A stretch of 64,000 bases of DNA from Arthrobacter sp. V1I9 (lineage in GTDB: Bacteria; Actinomycetota; Actinomycetes; Actinomycetales; Micrococcaceae). The stretch is from NCBI RefSeq assembly GCF_030817075.1, contig NZ_JAUSYU010000001.1, positions 2,356,001 to 2,420,000 on the forward strand, read 5' to 3'. Under the pieces are notes generated by a model. The model was not told the DNA's origin. It searched no databases and worked only from the letters and a program-made list of their open reading frames with translations. This document shows positions 1 through 8,981 of this stretch, piece by piece (position 1 is the stretch's first letter; each line of letters begins with the position of its first letter). Both the position numbers and the translations under genes were made by a program.

Positions 1-584
1 GTCTTTTCCACCATTTGGCGGAGGAGTTCCACGTTGGGTCCCTGCAGGGTTCCGTCCTTCGTCACGTCGGTGACCACGTACCGCGCGCAGCCTGCCTCTT
101 CGAGCCGGCCCAGGACGTCCCAAAGGTCGCCGCCTTCCTTGGTCCAGCCTCGGCCGGCAAGGGTGGTTCCGCGGACATCGAGCCCGACGGCGATCTTGTC
201 GCCGAAGCGCTCTATGGCGCTGCGGGTCCATTCCGGGTTCTCCAATGCCGCCGTACCGAGGTTCACCCGGGCCACGCCCAGGTCCAGTGCTGCCTCGAGT
301 GTGGCGTCGTCCCGGAGACCGCCGGAGAGCTCAACATTGATGTCCAGGCGGCCAACAACTTCCCGGAGCAGCCCGGCGTTGGAGCCACGGCCGAAGGCTG
401 CGTCCAGGTCAACCAGGTGGACCCACTCCGCACCCTGCTGCTGCCAGTTCAGCGCCGCCTCGAGCGGCGTCCCGTAACTGGTTTCGCTTCCTGCTTCACC
501 CTGGACAAGCCGGACGGCCTGGCCATTGACGACGTCGACGGCGGGCAGCAGTTCAAGAACCGGCAGGTCGGTAGCGGAGTTCAT
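1..584 (-). CDS. priA: Phosphoribosyl isomerase A (HisA/PriA), 3' end outside window
   Basis: Translates from ATG at 584 as [19 protein letters not shown] and continues as a HisA-type TIM barrel with [32 protein letters not shown] and AVGLDVRG. It isomerises ProFAR in histidine synthesis; actinobacteria usually have the dual-function PriA, which also serves TrpF in tryptophan synthesis, so that name is inferred from lineage. About 194 codons are present and the C-terminal part lies beyond the left edge. GAGG sits about 9 nt before the ATG. It is the last gene visible of the hisC-hisB-hisH operon and follows a small membrane-protein gene. Confidence 0.9.
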   Translation of the reverse strand, partial: MNSATDLPVLELLPAVDVVNGQAVRLVQGEAGSETSYGTPLEAALNWQQQGAEWVHLVDLDAAFGRGSNAGLLREVVGRLDINVELSGGLRDDATLEAALDLGVARVNLGTAALENPEWTRSAIERFGDKIAVGLDVRGTTLAGRGWTKEGGDLWDVLGRLEEAGCARYVVTDVTKDGTLQGPNVELLRQMVEK

Positions 585-653
585 CGTGATCCTCAGTGTT
601 AGGGGGCAGGGATGTGCGCCGGACGGCTAACCGCCAGCTAGTGGGGGGGGCAG

Positions 654-812
654 TTAGCCGGCCGGCAGCGTGAGCAGATAGGCGGCCAGCAGCGCCATGC
701 CGGCCAGGACGTAGAACGAGACCTGCGTCCAGAGCGGCTTATGCTGCTGCCGGAAGGACAGGGCGCCGCCGATCAGCAGGCCGGCGAGGCCCATCAGGAT
801 AACGGACCACAT
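654..812 (-). CDS. Small two-helix membrane protein in the his operon
   Basis: A 52-residue reading frame, MWSVILMGLAGLLIGGALSF to YLLTLPAG. Its ATG directly follows the hisH TGA with no gap, which suggests translational coupling. Two hydrophobic stretches (about residues 2-20 and 31-50) with RQQHKP between them predict a two-pass membrane protein. I do not recognise a family and assign no function. Its stop lies in the right arm of a 7-bp inverted repeat (625-631 with 653-659) just before priA. It fills the only space between hisH and priA, and its codon pattern fits a real gene. It could be chance, but the exact junction argues against that. Confidence 0.6.
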   Translation of the reverse strand: MWSVILMGLAGLLIGGALSFRQQHKPLWTQVSFYVLAGMALLAAYLLTLPAG

Positions 813-1580
813 TCAGGCGTCGCCGCCCGCGGGGTTTTCGCTGGTGCGCTCCGGTTTGCCTGCCATGGAAGGCTTGCGGAGGGCATCCACCCAGTTGTGC
901 AGCAGCCGGGCACCGGCGTCGCCGGATTTTTCCGGGTGGAACTGGGTGGCGCACAGCGGCCCGTTCTCAACCGCGGCGATGAACGGGGCGCCGTGCTCGG
1001 ACCAGGTGACCAGGGGTGCGGCCATCCGCGGCTGGACGACGTCGAAGTTCCAGTCCTGCACGCCGTAGGAGTGGACAAAGTAGAACCGCTCGTTTTCGAC
1101 GCCGGCGAACAGCTTTGACCCAACGGGTACCTTGACGGTGTTCCAGCCCATGTGCGGGACAACGTCCGCTGGAAGGAGTTCCACCTTGCCGGGCCATTCG
1201 CCGATGCCTTCAGCTTCTGTGCCGTGTTCCACACCGGCCTCGAAAAGCACCTGCAGGCCCACGCAAATGCCGAGGACGGGGCGGCCGCCGGCGACACGCC
1301 GGCCGATGAGGCGGATGCCGTCCACGGCCTTGAGTTCACGCATAACGGTTTCAAAGGCGCCGACTCCGGGGACTACCAGGCCGTCGGCGTTCAGGACGTC
1401 CTCGGGCTTGGAGCTGAGGATTACCTCTGCACCTGCCCGCTCGAGGGCGCGTACTGCCGAGCGGACGTTTCCCGATCCGTAGTCCAACACGGTTACCGTG
1501 GGTTTCCCCTCGGGCGACGGCAGCTTCTGCGAAGCCGACGGATCGATGATGGCGCCGTCCCGCAGTACCTGGCCGCTCAC
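813..1580 (-). CDS. hisH: Imidazole glycerol phosphate synthase, glutaminase subunit
   Basis: 255 residues of class I glutamine amidotransferase fold. The nucleophile is Cys106 in GICVGLQ, and His215 and Glu217 in TQFHPEKSG complete the triad. With HisF it converts PRFAR to IGP and AICAR by supplying ammonia from glutamine; hisF is not in the window. About 27 residues precede the usual first strand ([11 protein letters not shown]), so the start could lie further in. The GTG at 1580 overlaps the hisB stop as GTGA, which supports coupling and this start. The C-terminus is a polar tail after [10 protein letters not shown]. Confidence 0.95.
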   Translation of the reverse strand: MSGQVLRDGAIIDPSASQKLPSPEGKPTVTVLDYGSGNVRSAVRALERAGAEVILSSKPEDVLNADGLVVPGVGAFETVMRELKAVDGIRLIGRRVAGGRPVLGICVGLQVLFEAGVEHGTEAEGIGEWPGKVELLPADVVPHMGWNTVKVPVGSKLFAGVENERFYFVHSYGVQDWNFDVVQPRMAAPLVTWSEHGAPFIAAVENGPLCATQFHPEKSGDAGARLLHNWVDALRKPSMAGKPERTSENPAGGDA

Positions 1581-2203
1581 AGCGCACCCTTGGTGGAGGG
1601 AATGCCCTCAACACGCGGATCGGATTCGACGGCGGCGCGAAGGGCGCGGGCGAACGCCTTGAACTGGGCCTCGACGATGTGGTGCGGGTCCCGTCCGGCG
1701 ATGACGTTCATGTGGAGGCAAATCCCGGCGTGCAGGGTTATCGCCTCAAAGACGTGGCGGGTGAGGGAGCCTGTGAAGTGACCGCCGATCAGGTGGTACT
1801 CCTGGCCTGCGGGCTCACCTCCGTGAACCAGGTAAGGGCGGCCGGACACGTCAACCACCGCGTGGGCCAGTGCCTCATCCAAGGGTACGGTGGCTTCGCC
1901 GAAGCGGCGGATTCCTGCCTTGTTTCCCAGGGCCGTGCGCAGCACTTCTCCGAACGTAATGGCAACGTCTTCCACCGTGTGGTGGACATCGATGTGGATG
2001 TCTCCGGTGGCTTTCACGGTCAGGTCGATCAGCGAGTGCTTGCAGAGCGCTGTCAGCATGTGGTCGTAGAAGGGCACCGACGTGTCGATGTCCGAGATGC
2101 CGGTGCCGTCCAGGTTGATCTCCACGAGCACGGAGGATTCACTCGTGGCACGCTCCATGCGTGCGGTCCGGGCCGCGGCCGCGTTGGATCCGGTGGAACT
2201 CAT
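1577..2203 (-). CDS. hisB: Imidazoleglycerol-phosphate dehydratase
   Basis: 208 residues, the monofunctional IGPD of histidine synthesis, without the phosphatase domain of the enterobacterial fusion. Metal-binding motifs are visible as [26 protein letters not shown] and [12 protein letters not shown]. The ATG at 2203 is preferred over an in-frame TTG at 2209 because AAAGGA lies at a normal distance only from the ATG. It is separated by 60 nt from hisC upstream and overlaps hisH by 4 nt downstream. Confidence 0.95.
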   Translation of the reverse strand: MSSTGSNAAAARTARMERATSESSVLVEINLDGTGISDIDTSVPFYDHMLTALCKHSLIDLTVKATGDIHIDVHHTVEDVAITFGEVLRTALGNKAGIRRFGEATVPLDEALAHAVVDVSGRPYLVHGGEPAGQEYHLIGGHFTGSLTRHVFEAITLHAGICLHMNVIAGRDPHHIVEAQFKAFARALRAAVESDPRVEGIPSTKGAL

Positions 2204-2263
2204 GGTCAAGTGTCCTTTGGGAAGAAGGAGTGGTTCAGGGCGTCCAGCGCCGCTGCTTCAAGT

Positions 2264-3382
2264 CTAGGCCGGAAGCTTGCGCTGGCCGGTCAGGATGCTT
2301 TCCAGGGAAGTCAGGAACGTAGTGGTTTCCGTCTCAGTGCCTGCGGTCACCCGAAGGTGGCCCGGGATCCCGACGTCGCGGATCAGGACACCGGCGTCGA
2401 GCAGTTCCTGCCAGACCTCGTGGGGATTTTCCAGCCCGCCAAAGAAGACAAAGTTGGAATCGGAGGCCGCCGGATTGAGGCCCATCCGGGTCAGTTCAGC
2501 CACAATCCGGTCGCGCTGCCTTTTGATGTCTTCAACATCGGCCAGCAGTGCCTCACGGTGCTGGAGGGCCGCGAGGGCAGTTGCCTGCGTTACGGCGGAC
2601 AGGTGGTACGGCAGCCGCACCAGCCGCAGTGCGTCAGTCACTTCCGGAGCCGCGGCCATGTAGCCCAGGCGCGCGCCAGCAAGGGCGAAGGCCTTGCTCA
2701 TGGTCCGCGAGACGATTAACCGCTCCCTGCCGGGAAGGAGGGTCAGGGCGCTGGGCGTTCCGTCGTGCGCGAACTCGTGGTAGGCCTCGTCCACGATGAC
2801 AATGGTCTGGCTGGCATGCCCGGCCTCGTAGACGGCTTCCACCACATCGAGCCCCAGGCCGGTTCCCGTGGGGTTGTTCGGCGAGCAGAGGAAAACGATG
2901 CTGGGCTGCAGTTCCTTCACCTGGAGCGCTGCGGATTCTGCGCTGAGACCGTAGCCGTCAGCGCGTTCACCCACGATGTATTCGGTGTCCGTACCACTGG
3001 CCAGCAACGGGTACATGGAGTACGTGGGAGGGAAGCCGAGGGCCGTGCGGCCGGGGCCACCAAAAGCCTGGAGAATCTGCTGGAGCACTTCGTTGGACCC
3101 GTTGGCGGCCCACACATTCGACTCATCGAGCCCATGCCCCAGGTATTCCGCCAGGGCCCTGCGCAGCTCCGTGAACTCGCGGTCCGGGTACCGGTGGAGA
3201 CCGGCAGCGGCTTCCGTCACTGCCGCACTGATGGCTGCCCGTACGCTCCCCGGGACACCATGGGTGTTCTCGTTGACGTTGAGGAGGATGGGGACTTCCA
3301 GCTGGGGCGCACCATAAGGGGTAAGCCCACGGAGGTTGCTGCGGAGGGGTAGCCGGTTGAGGCGCTCTAGCTGGTCATTCAC
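2264..3382 (-). CDS. hisC: Histidinol-phosphate aminotransferase
   Basis: 372-residue fold-type I PLP aminotransferase. The Schiff-base lysine is Lys230 in SRTMSKAFALAGARLGY; PNNPTGTG and VDEAYHEF are the other cofactor-site motifs. It converts imidazole acetol phosphate to histidinol phosphate. It is the first gene of the leftward his operon. The GTG start has no Shine-Dalgarno sequence but lies 6 nt after TAAACT, so a leaderless transcript is likely. hisD, which often precedes hisC in actinobacteria, is not adjacent here. Confidence 0.93.
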   Translation of the reverse strand: MNDQLERLNRLPLRSNLRGLTPYGAPQLEVPILLNVNENTHGVPGSVRAAISAAVTEAAAGLHRYPDREFTELRRALAEYLGHGLDESNVWAANGSNEVLQQILQAFGGPGRTALGFPPTYSMYPLLASGTDTEYIVGERADGYGLSAESAALQVKELQPSIVFLCSPNNPTGTGLGLDVVEAVYEAGHASQTIVIVDEAYHEFAHDGTPSALTLLPGRERLIVSRTMSKAFALAGARLGYMAAAPEVTDALRLVRLPYHLSAVTQATALAALQHREALLADVEDIKRQRDRIVAELTRMGLNPAASDSNFVFFGGLENPHEVWQELLDAGVLIRDVGIPGHLRVTAGTETETTTFLTSLESILTGQRKLPA

Positions 3383-3388
3383 CTGAAC

Positions 3389-3394
3389 AGTTTA
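3389..3394 (-). promoter_or_regulatory. -10 box of hisC (leaderless)
   Basis: TAAACT on the minus strand, followed by 6 nt and the GTG of hisC. No good -35 box is seen. The spacing predicts that transcription begins at or next to the start codon. Confidence 0.5.
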
Positions 3395-3445
3395 GTGCCC
3401 GCGCCGGGCGCCGGAAAATGTGACGGCTTCCTGGGACGGCCGCCA

Positions 3446-3850
3446 CTACCGGGTGGGGACGTACAACTGCTGGCCCGGAAGGACCGCACCGCCGGTCAGG
3501 TTGTTCAGCTGGACGATGTCAGCCACGACGTCGCGCGCGTCCCGCTGCGGGGCGATGCTTCCCGCAATGGCCCACAGTGATTCCCCCGCCTGCACGGTAA
3601 CGGTAACGGTTGGGGTAACTGCCAGGTCCGTCGCCGATTCGGAGGCCCTTGCCGGCGAGTTAAAGAAACCGGCCAGGGAAAGCAGCAGGGCCGCCAGCAG
3701 GACCAGGGGAATTCCGATCAGGACGATCTTTCCGCGACGCGTCAGGCGCAGGGGCGGGAGGGGCGTGGGACGCTCCGCCGGCCGCTGGTCCGGCCCGGAC
3801 ATAAGGTGGTGCACCGAGAATGAATCCTGCGAAGCAGATGTAGCTGACAT
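3446..3850 (-). CDS. Membrane-anchored LysM protein, likely SOS division inhibitor
   Basis: 134 residues: a polar N-terminus, one membrane helix at about residues 43-62 (VLIGIPLVLLAALLLSLAGF), a short linker, and a C-terminal LysM domain (VTVQAGESLWAIAGSIAP to NLTGGAVLPGQQLYVP). LysM binds peptidoglycan, so the domain should face the cell wall. AGGAGG lies 7 nt before the ATG. It is divergent from lexA across two LexA boxes, the same position as Rv2719c (ChiZ) in Mycobacterium tuberculosis and DivS in Corynebacterium glutamicum, which are SOS-induced inhibitors of division. That role is inferred from position, size and architecture. Confidence 0.75.
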   Translation of the reverse strand: MSATSASQDSFSVHHLMSGPDQRPAERPTPLPPLRLTRRGKIVLIGIPLVLLAALLLSLAGFFNSPARASESATDLAVTPTVTVTVQAGESLWAIAGSIAPQRDARDVVADIVQLNNLTGGAVLPGQQLYVPTR

Positions 3851-3951
3851 GACTTAGCCCTCCTGGACCGTACTGTGCTGCCCGATGTTCCCCCTCCGGA
3901 TCCGCAGCCCCGCGACTCTTGGTCCGAGTCTTCGAATGTCCGCGTTCGAAG

Positions 3952-3967
3952 TAGAACAAATGTTCGA
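3952..3967. promoter_or_regulatory. LexA-binding SOS box (LysM side)
   Basis: TAGAACAAATGTTCGA matches the Gram-positive/actinobacterial pattern TCGAAC-N4-GTTCGA, with an exact GAAC-N4-GTTC core. It lies about 100 nt upstream of the LysM gene and may regulate it. Confidence 0.8.
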
Positions 3968-4018
3968 ACTTTGCTTCTACTGTTTTAGCACTTATCAACG
4001 AACAATGTCGAGACTCGC

Positions 4019-4034
4019 TAGAACAAATGTTTGA
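4019..4034. promoter_or_regulatory. LexA-binding SOS box (lexA side)
   Basis: TAGAACAAATGTTTGA, with GAAC-N4-GTTT as core. It overlaps the -35 box of the lexA promoter, so LexA binding should block polymerase and give autorepression. Confidence 0.75.
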
Positions 4035-4059
4035 AAAAGCAATGTGGCTGGCCTAGCTT
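4031..4059 (+). promoter_or_regulatory. lexA promoter
   Basis: TTGAAA at 4031-4036 and TAGCTT at 4054-4059 with a 17-nt spacer, a good housekeeping-sigma match. The -35 overlaps the second SOS box. It leaves a leader of about 105 nt before the lexA ATG. Confidence 0.7.
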
Positions 4060-4170
4060 TGAAGGAAAGAACAACCACTCTGAAGTTGATCAGCAGGGTC
4101 TGACAATCTACGGCGTGAACTTCAGGTCCGGGCCACAGGAGTCCGGGGCAACCGAAAGGCATTGGCGAAT

Positions 4171-4905
4171 ATGGCAGCAGCAGCCGCCGGGGGAAGGGCA
4201 ACCTCCCAACCGAAGAAGACCGCCAAGGGCCTGACGCCACGGCAGAAGAAGATCCTCGAGACCATCCAGCGCTCTGTTAATGACAACGGCTACCCGCCCT
4301 CGATGCGGGAGATTGGTGACACCGTTGGCCTGGCGAGCCTGTCCAGCGTCACCCACCAGCTGTCGCAGCTCGAAAAGCTTGGCTACCTCCGGCGCGATCC
4401 CAAGCGGCCGCGTGCCATGGAGGTGTTGATGCCCCTCACCCTGGACGGCGGTTCTCCCAAGCAGGCGGCCGAGCCGGCTCCTCTCCTGCCCGGAGGTGGC
4501 GGCACCGTTACCGTGCTTCCCACCGCCATGGACACTGCCATGGTTCCCCTCGTGGGCCGGATCGCTGCCGGCGGTCCCATCCTGGCGGACCAGGTGGTGG
4601 AGGACGTGATGCCGCTCCCCCGCCAGCTCGTGGGCCAGGGAGAACTGTTTATGCTCAAGGTTGCCGGCGATTCCATGGTGGACGCCGCAATCTGCGACGG
4701 CGACTGGGTGGTGGTCCGCCGTCAGGCAGACGCCGCCAACGGAGATATCGTCGCGGCGCTCCTGGACGACGAAGCCACTGTGAAGACTTTCCGCCAGCGC
4801 GACGGCCACACTTGGCTGCTCCCCCAAAACACCCAGTACGAGCCCATCCTTGGCGACCACGCCACCATCATGGGCAAGGTTGTGTCGGTGCTCCGCTCGC
4901 TCTAA
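4171..4905 (+). CDS. lexA: SOS repressor LexA
   Basis: 244 residues. The N-terminal winged helix-turn-helix runs from [12 protein letters not shown] to [12 protein letters not shown]. The C-terminal S24 peptidase domain has the self-cleavage bond Ala133-Gly134 in GRIAAGG and the catalytic pair Ser168 (GDSMVDA) and Lys205 (TVKTFRQ). It represses DNA-damage genes until activated RecA promotes its cleavage. The ATG at 4171 is chosen over TTG at 4162 because GAAAGG is too near the TTG. It is autoregulated through the SOS box overlapping its promoter and is convergent with the DinG-type helicase gene. Confidence 0.96.
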   Translation: MAAAAAGGRATSQPKKTAKGLTPRQKKILETIQRSVNDNGYPPSMREIGDTVGLASLSSVTHQLSQLEKLGYLRRDPKRPRAMEVLMPLTLDGGSPKQAAEPAPLLPGGGGTVTVLPTAMDTAMVPLVGRIAAGGPILADQVVEDVMPLPRQLVGQGELFMLKVAGDSMVDAAICDGDWVVVRRQADAANGDIVAALLDDEATVKTFRQRDGHTWLLPQNTQYEPILGDHATIMGKVVSVLRSL

Positions 4906-4920
4906 GCCGCGGGCTGCGGC
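4906..4920. terminator. Small hairpin between lexA and helicase gene
   Basis: GCCGC and GCGGC with a 5-nt loop lie right after the lexA stop in a 21-bp gap between convergent genes. The stem is short and there is no T run, so terminator function is weakly supported. Confidence 0.3.
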
Positions 4921-4926
4921 GCCGGC

Positions 4927-6984
4927 TCACACCTTCTCCTTGGCCAGCCTCTCCAGCGCCGCAATCGCGGTCTTCCTGTCCGTTGTGGACCAGAACGGCG
5001 GCAGCGCACCGCGGAGGAATCCGGCGTAACGCTCGGTGGCCAGCCGCGAATCCAGCACCGCCACCACACCCTTGTCCCCGGTGGACCGGATCAACCGGCC
5101 CGCACCCTGGGCAAGCCGGATTGCAGCGTGGGTGGCGGAGACCGACATAAAGCCGTTGCCGCCGGCCTGTGCCACGGCGCGGGACCGGGCGGTCATCAGT
5201 GGATCGTCGGGCCGGGGGAAGGGAATCCGGTCGATGACCACCAGGCGGCAGGAGCCCCCGGGAACGTCCACGCCCTGCCACAGCGACATTGTGCCGAACA
5301 GGCAGGTGTCGGGCTCGTCGGCAAACTGCTTCACCAGGGCCGTCATGGTGGAGTCGCCCTGGCACAAAATGGTCATATCCAGCTTGGGCCGCAGTGCATC
5401 GGCTGCTTCTTCTGCCGCGCGCCGGGACGAAAACAGGCACAGTGCGCCGCCGTTGGAGGCCCTGATCAGGGCCTCCAACTCGGCGAGCGATTCGGGGGAC
5501 GCCCCCCGGCCCGGCTTGGGCAGGTGCCCGGCCACGTACAGGATTCCCTGCTTGGGGTAGTCAAAGGGGGATCCAACATCAATGCCGGTCCAGCTGGGGG
5601 CGCCTTCTCCCACCAGCCCGAGTCCGCCTGCCGCGGGCTCAAAGGCTGAGCCGATGGCGAGGGTGGCGGAGGTCAGCACCACCGTATGACCTGTAAACAG
5701 GCCCTCACGCAACCGCCCGGCTACGGACAGCGGAGCGATGTTGATCAGGGCGGGCGCTGTCTCGTCGGGCTGCGAGTATCCCTGCTGCGGGTCAAAGGAA
5801 CTGGCGCGGGAAAACCAGACCACTTCCCGGTTCTCACGGGCGGCGAGGAGCCGTTCGCACAGTTCCAGGATGAGCATCAGCCGGGAGCGCGCGAGTTGCC
5901 GCCCGCCGTCGGCAGTGGTGCTGCTGTCCCCCTTGGAGTCAGACAGTGCTGCCCGGCAGGCATCGCGCAGCTGGTCCATGCAGTCCAGCTGCTCGTCGTT
6001 GAGGCCATTGGGGAGCAAACCGTTCGGTACTGACGCGAGGGCCACCTCAAGGTTTGCGGCGGCGGCGTTGAGCGCGTCCACCGTGATGGCGGTGTGCTTG
6101 CGGGCGCCGGCGGCGGCCGCGTGGACCATGGCCACCGAGAGCTGTCCGGAGACGGCGCCCGTTACGCGGTCCTGGAGTTCGTGGGCCTCGTCAACCACAA
6201 CGACGTCGTACTCGGGCAGCACTGCCAGGCCTTCAAAGGCGCTGACGGCGAGCATGGCGTGGTTGGTGACCACAACATCGGCTTCGGCGGCGTCCTGCCG
6301 TGCGAGCTCGCTGAAGCACTCTGCGGCCATGGGGCACTTCTGGGCGCCCAGGCATTCCATGGACGTGATGGAGACCTGCCGCCAGGCGCGGTCGGTGACG
6401 CCGGGCAGGAGCTCATCGCGGTCGCCGGTGGTGGTCTTCTCCGCCCATTCCCGCAAGCGGACCACTTCCTTGCCCAGCTGGGAGGCAGGACCGCCCACAG
6501 CCGCGGCGAAGTGCGGGACGCTGGTGTCCTCCCCCAGGGAAAACAGCTGGCCCTCCGCGGGCTCCTCGGAGGGAAACCCGCCTTCGAGTTTATGCACGCA
6601 GACGTAGTTGGACCGCCCTTTGACCAGGGCCACTTTTACCGGCCGGTCCAGCGCCGGAGTGATGGTTTTCAGGAGCCGGGGTATGTCCCGGCCTACAATC
6701 TGCGTCTGCAGGGCAAGCGTTGCGGTGGACACCAGGGCCGGCTTGTCGCTCTCCAGGGCGTGGGCTATCAGGGGTATCAGGTACGCCAGGGACTTGCCCG
6801 TACCCGTCCCGGCCTGGACCAGCAGGTGGTCGCCGGTCTCGATTGCCCGGGCCACCTGCCTGGCCATTTCATGTTGCCCACTCCGGCTTTGCCCGCCCAT
6901 GCCGGCAACGGCGCGGTCGAGCAGCTCGATGACGAACTGCTCGCCGGCCGTGCCTGTGGCTTCGTCAGCCACGAGGTCAGTCAT
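4927..6984 (-). CDS. DinG/XPD-type ATP-dependent DNA helicase
   Basis: 685 residues. Walker A is QAGTGTGKS, Walker B VVVDEAHELQ, and the C-terminal helicase motifs include GTMSLWQGVDVPG and QGAGRLIRS. Four cysteines (YVCVHK, then SMECLGAQKCPMAAECF) fit the iron-sulfur cluster of XPD/DinG helicases, so a 5'-3' helicase in repair or R-loop removal is likely. ATG at 6984 is chosen; it overlaps the hflX stop by 8 nt. No LexA box was seen in front of it although it is next to lexA; it is probably cotranscribed with hflX. Confidence 0.88.
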   Translation of the reverse strand: MTDLVADEATGTAGEQFVIELLDRAVAGMGGQSRSGQHEMARQVARAIETGDHLLVQAGTGTGKSLAYLIPLIAHALESDKPALVSTATLALQTQIVGRDIPRLLKTITPALDRPVKVALVKGRSNYVCVHKLEGGFPSEEPAEGQLFSLGEDTSVPHFAAAVGGPASQLGKEVVRLREWAEKTTTGDRDELLPGVTDRAWRQVSITSMECLGAQKCPMAAECFSELARQDAAEADVVVTNHAMLAVSAFEGLAVLPEYDVVVVDEAHELQDRVTGAVSGQLSVAMVHAAAAGARKHTAITVDALNAAAANLEVALASVPNGLLPNGLNDEQLDCMDQLRDACRAALSDSKGDSSTTADGGRQLARSRLMLILELCERLLAARENREVVWFSRASSFDPQQGYSQPDETAPALINIAPLSVAGRLREGLFTGHTVVLTSATLAIGSAFEPAAGGLGLVGEGAPSWTGIDVGSPFDYPKQGILYVAGHLPKPGRGASPESLAELEALIRASNGGALCLFSSRRAAEEAADALRPKLDMTILCQGDSTMTALVKQFADEPDTCLFGTMSLWQGVDVPGGSCRLVVIDRIPFPRPDDPLMTARSRAVAQAGGNGFMSVSATHAAIRLAQGAGRLIRSTGDKGVVAVLDSRLATERYAGFLRGALPPFWSTTDRKTAIAALERLAKEKV

Positions 6985-8647
6985 TGCTGACGAATGGTTC
7001 CAGTTCAGCCGCGAGGCCTTCCCGGACTTTAACAACTGCCCGGGTACCGGCTTCATCATGGTCAACGCTGATGATCTCGGCGTCGGAGTCGTGCAGCTTG
7101 CTCATCAGGTCCCCACGGTCGTAGGGGATGAGCAGCTCCAGCTTGACCGACGGACGCGGAATGGACTCGCTGATCGCCTTCAGCAACTCGGGGATGCCCT
7201 CCCCCGTGCGGGCCGAAACCACAACGTGGCGCGGTTCGCGCTGCTTCAACCGTTCCACCACAAAGGGATCTGCGGCGTCGGCCTTGTTGAGGACAATGAT
7301 TTCCGGAACCTTGCGTGCGTCCACCTCGCTGAAGACCTTGCGGACTGCAGTTATCTGGCCCTCAGGGTCCGGGTGCGAGGCGTCCACGACGTGAAGGATC
7401 AAGTCGGAGTCGGCAACCTCCTCGAGGGTGGACCGGAACGCCTCTACGAGCTGGGTGGGCAGGGAGCGGACAAATCCGACGGTATCGGCCAGCGTATATC
7501 CCAGCCCGTCGGCGGTTTCTGCTTTGCGCACCGTGGGATCCAGCGTGGCGAACAGTGCGTTCTCCACGAGCACCCCGGCGTCCGTGAGGCGGTTCAGCAG
7601 TGAGGATTTGCCGGCGTTGGTGTACCCGGCGATTGCCACGGAGGGCACCTCATTACGACGGCGGTTGGCGCGTTTCGTCTCCCGTGCAGGCTTCATCGCG
7701 GCGATTTCGCGCCGAAGCTTTGCCATGCGGGTACGGATCCTCCGGCGGTCCAGTTCGATCTTCGTCTCACCGGGACCACGCGAGCCCATACCGGCCGCTG
7801 CGCCACCCACCTGGCCACCGGCCTGGCGGGACATCGACTCGCCCCAGCCGCGGAGGCGTGGCAGGAGGTACTCGAGCTGTGCGAGCTCCACCTGCGCCTT
7901 GCCTTCCCGGCTCTTCGCATGCTGGGCGAAGATGTCCAGGATCAGCCCTGTCCGGTCAATGACCTTGACCTTGACGATGTCCTCAAGGCCACGGCGCTGG
8001 GACGGGGCCAGCTCAGCGTCCACCACAACGGTGTCTGCGCCGGTGGACATCACGATGTCCTTCAGTTCCAGCGCTTTGCCTGAGCCCAGGAAGGTGCCCG
8101 GGTCCGGCTTGTCACGGCGTTGCACAAGTCCGTCCAGAACTTCCGACCCGGCTGTTTCAGCCAAGGCGGCAAGCTCCCGCAGCGAGTTTTCCGCGTCGGC
8201 GAGGGTTCCCTCCGACCAGATGCCGGCGAGGACTACGCGTTCCAGACGGAGCTGGCGGTACTCAACTTCGGTGACGTCTTCAAGTTCGGTGGAAAGGCCT
8301 GCCGTGCGCCGCAGGGCACGGCGTTCCTCAAGATCCTGCTGGTCGCCGTCGTACGTTGTGTGTTCTTCATCCAGGCGGGATATGGCCTGGGCTTTGCCCA
8401 GTACGGCCCTTCCGTCGCCGCGGCTTGCATCGCCTGCCGTGCTGACGGATTTGGCCGGTACGTCCTTGGAGAGAATCCGGTCGATCACGGCCTGGATTTC
8501 CTCAGGGCTCATGTCCTGGGCGGCTGGATCGGATCCGGTGTTGGGCTGGCTGGTCATGGTCTCCTTTGAAGATTCGGCAATTCCAGAATAGTGCCGATTG
8601 GTGGTGCTTGGGGAAGTATTCGCGCTGGGCTGACGGCCTGCGGTCAT
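6977..8647 (-). CDS. hflX: Ribosome-associated GTPase HflX
   Basis: 556 residues. A polar N-terminal extension of roughly 100 residues precedes the HflX N-domain (LAGIWSEGTL, FLGSGKALEL), a glycine-rich helical part (GQVGGAAAGMGSRGPGETK), and the G domain with GYTNAGKSSLL, DTVGFVRSLP and NKAD. HflX splits stalled or stressed ribosomes. The ATG at 8647 has AGGAG 6 nt upstream; a second ATG at 8557 also follows AAGGAG, so a shorter form of 526 residues is possible. The helicase gene follows with an 8-nt overlap. Confidence 0.9.
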   Translation of the reverse strand: MTAGRQPSANTSPSTTNRHYSGIAESSKETMTSQPNTGSDPAAQDMSPEEIQAVIDRILSKDVPAKSVSTAGDASRGDGRAVLGKAQAISRLDEEHTTYDGDQQDLEERRALRRTAGLSTELEDVTEVEYRQLRLERVVLAGIWSEGTLADAENSLRELAALAETAGSEVLDGLVQRRDKPDPGTFLGSGKALELKDIVMSTGADTVVVDAELAPSQRRGLEDIVKVKVIDRTGLILDIFAQHAKSREGKAQVELAQLEYLLPRLRGWGESMSRQAGGQVGGAAAGMGSRGPGETKIELDRRRIRTRMAKLRREIAAMKPARETKRANRRRNEVPSVAIAGYTNAGKSSLLNRLTDAGVLVENALFATLDPTVRKAETADGLGYTLADTVGFVRSLPTQLVEAFRSTLEEVADSDLILHVVDASHPDPEGQITAVRKVFSEVDARKVPEIIVLNKADAADPFVVERLKQREPRHVVVSARTGEGIPELLKAISESIPRPSVKLELLIPYDRGDLMSKLHDSDAEIISVDHDEAGTRAVVKVREGLAAELEPFVSND

Positions 8648-8981
8648 GCGGTTCTCCTGGTTTGTCGCGCCGGCCTGAAAAGCGGACGGCGGTGGCGGCC
8701 ACATCGCGGGGAGGTGGCGAAGTAGAAGGAGCCGGAGAATCGGCGAAAGAGCCAGCGGGAGGCTGGCCTTCGAGTATTGTCCGGCGGCCGGATTGAACGC
8801 ATACGCGTGGTCCGGTGCACTGTGCGGAAGGATTGATACCTGCGTCGCTGTGGGACATGGCTGCGGAACGGGCAGTGCCCGTGCCGGCTACTCGAAGATC
8901 AGGAACATGGGTTCAACCCTAGCAGAGGAGCAAAGAGCAGAGTTTCACTTTACGCTGCAAGTGGAACTACTCTGGCGAGTT
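8648..8981. other. 334-bp divergent intergenic region
   Basis: No convincing gene between hflX and the methyltransferase gene. An open frame extends upstream of the methyltransferase ATG but has no family similarity. It holds a degenerate LexA-like site at 8901-8916 (AGGAACATGGGTTCAA: core exact, flanks not) and a TACTCT element 8 nt before the methyltransferase ATG. Confidence 0.4.

Noticed and set aside
3931..3950. Two TTCGAA hexamers near the LysM gene as a third SOS box
   Set aside because: The half-sites are 8 nt apart rather than giving GAAC-N4-GTTC; the spacing does not fit LexA.
8793..8981. Upstream extension of the methyltransferase gene
   Set aside because: Family similarity begins at ESAHYFSASP; the extension has no conserved content.
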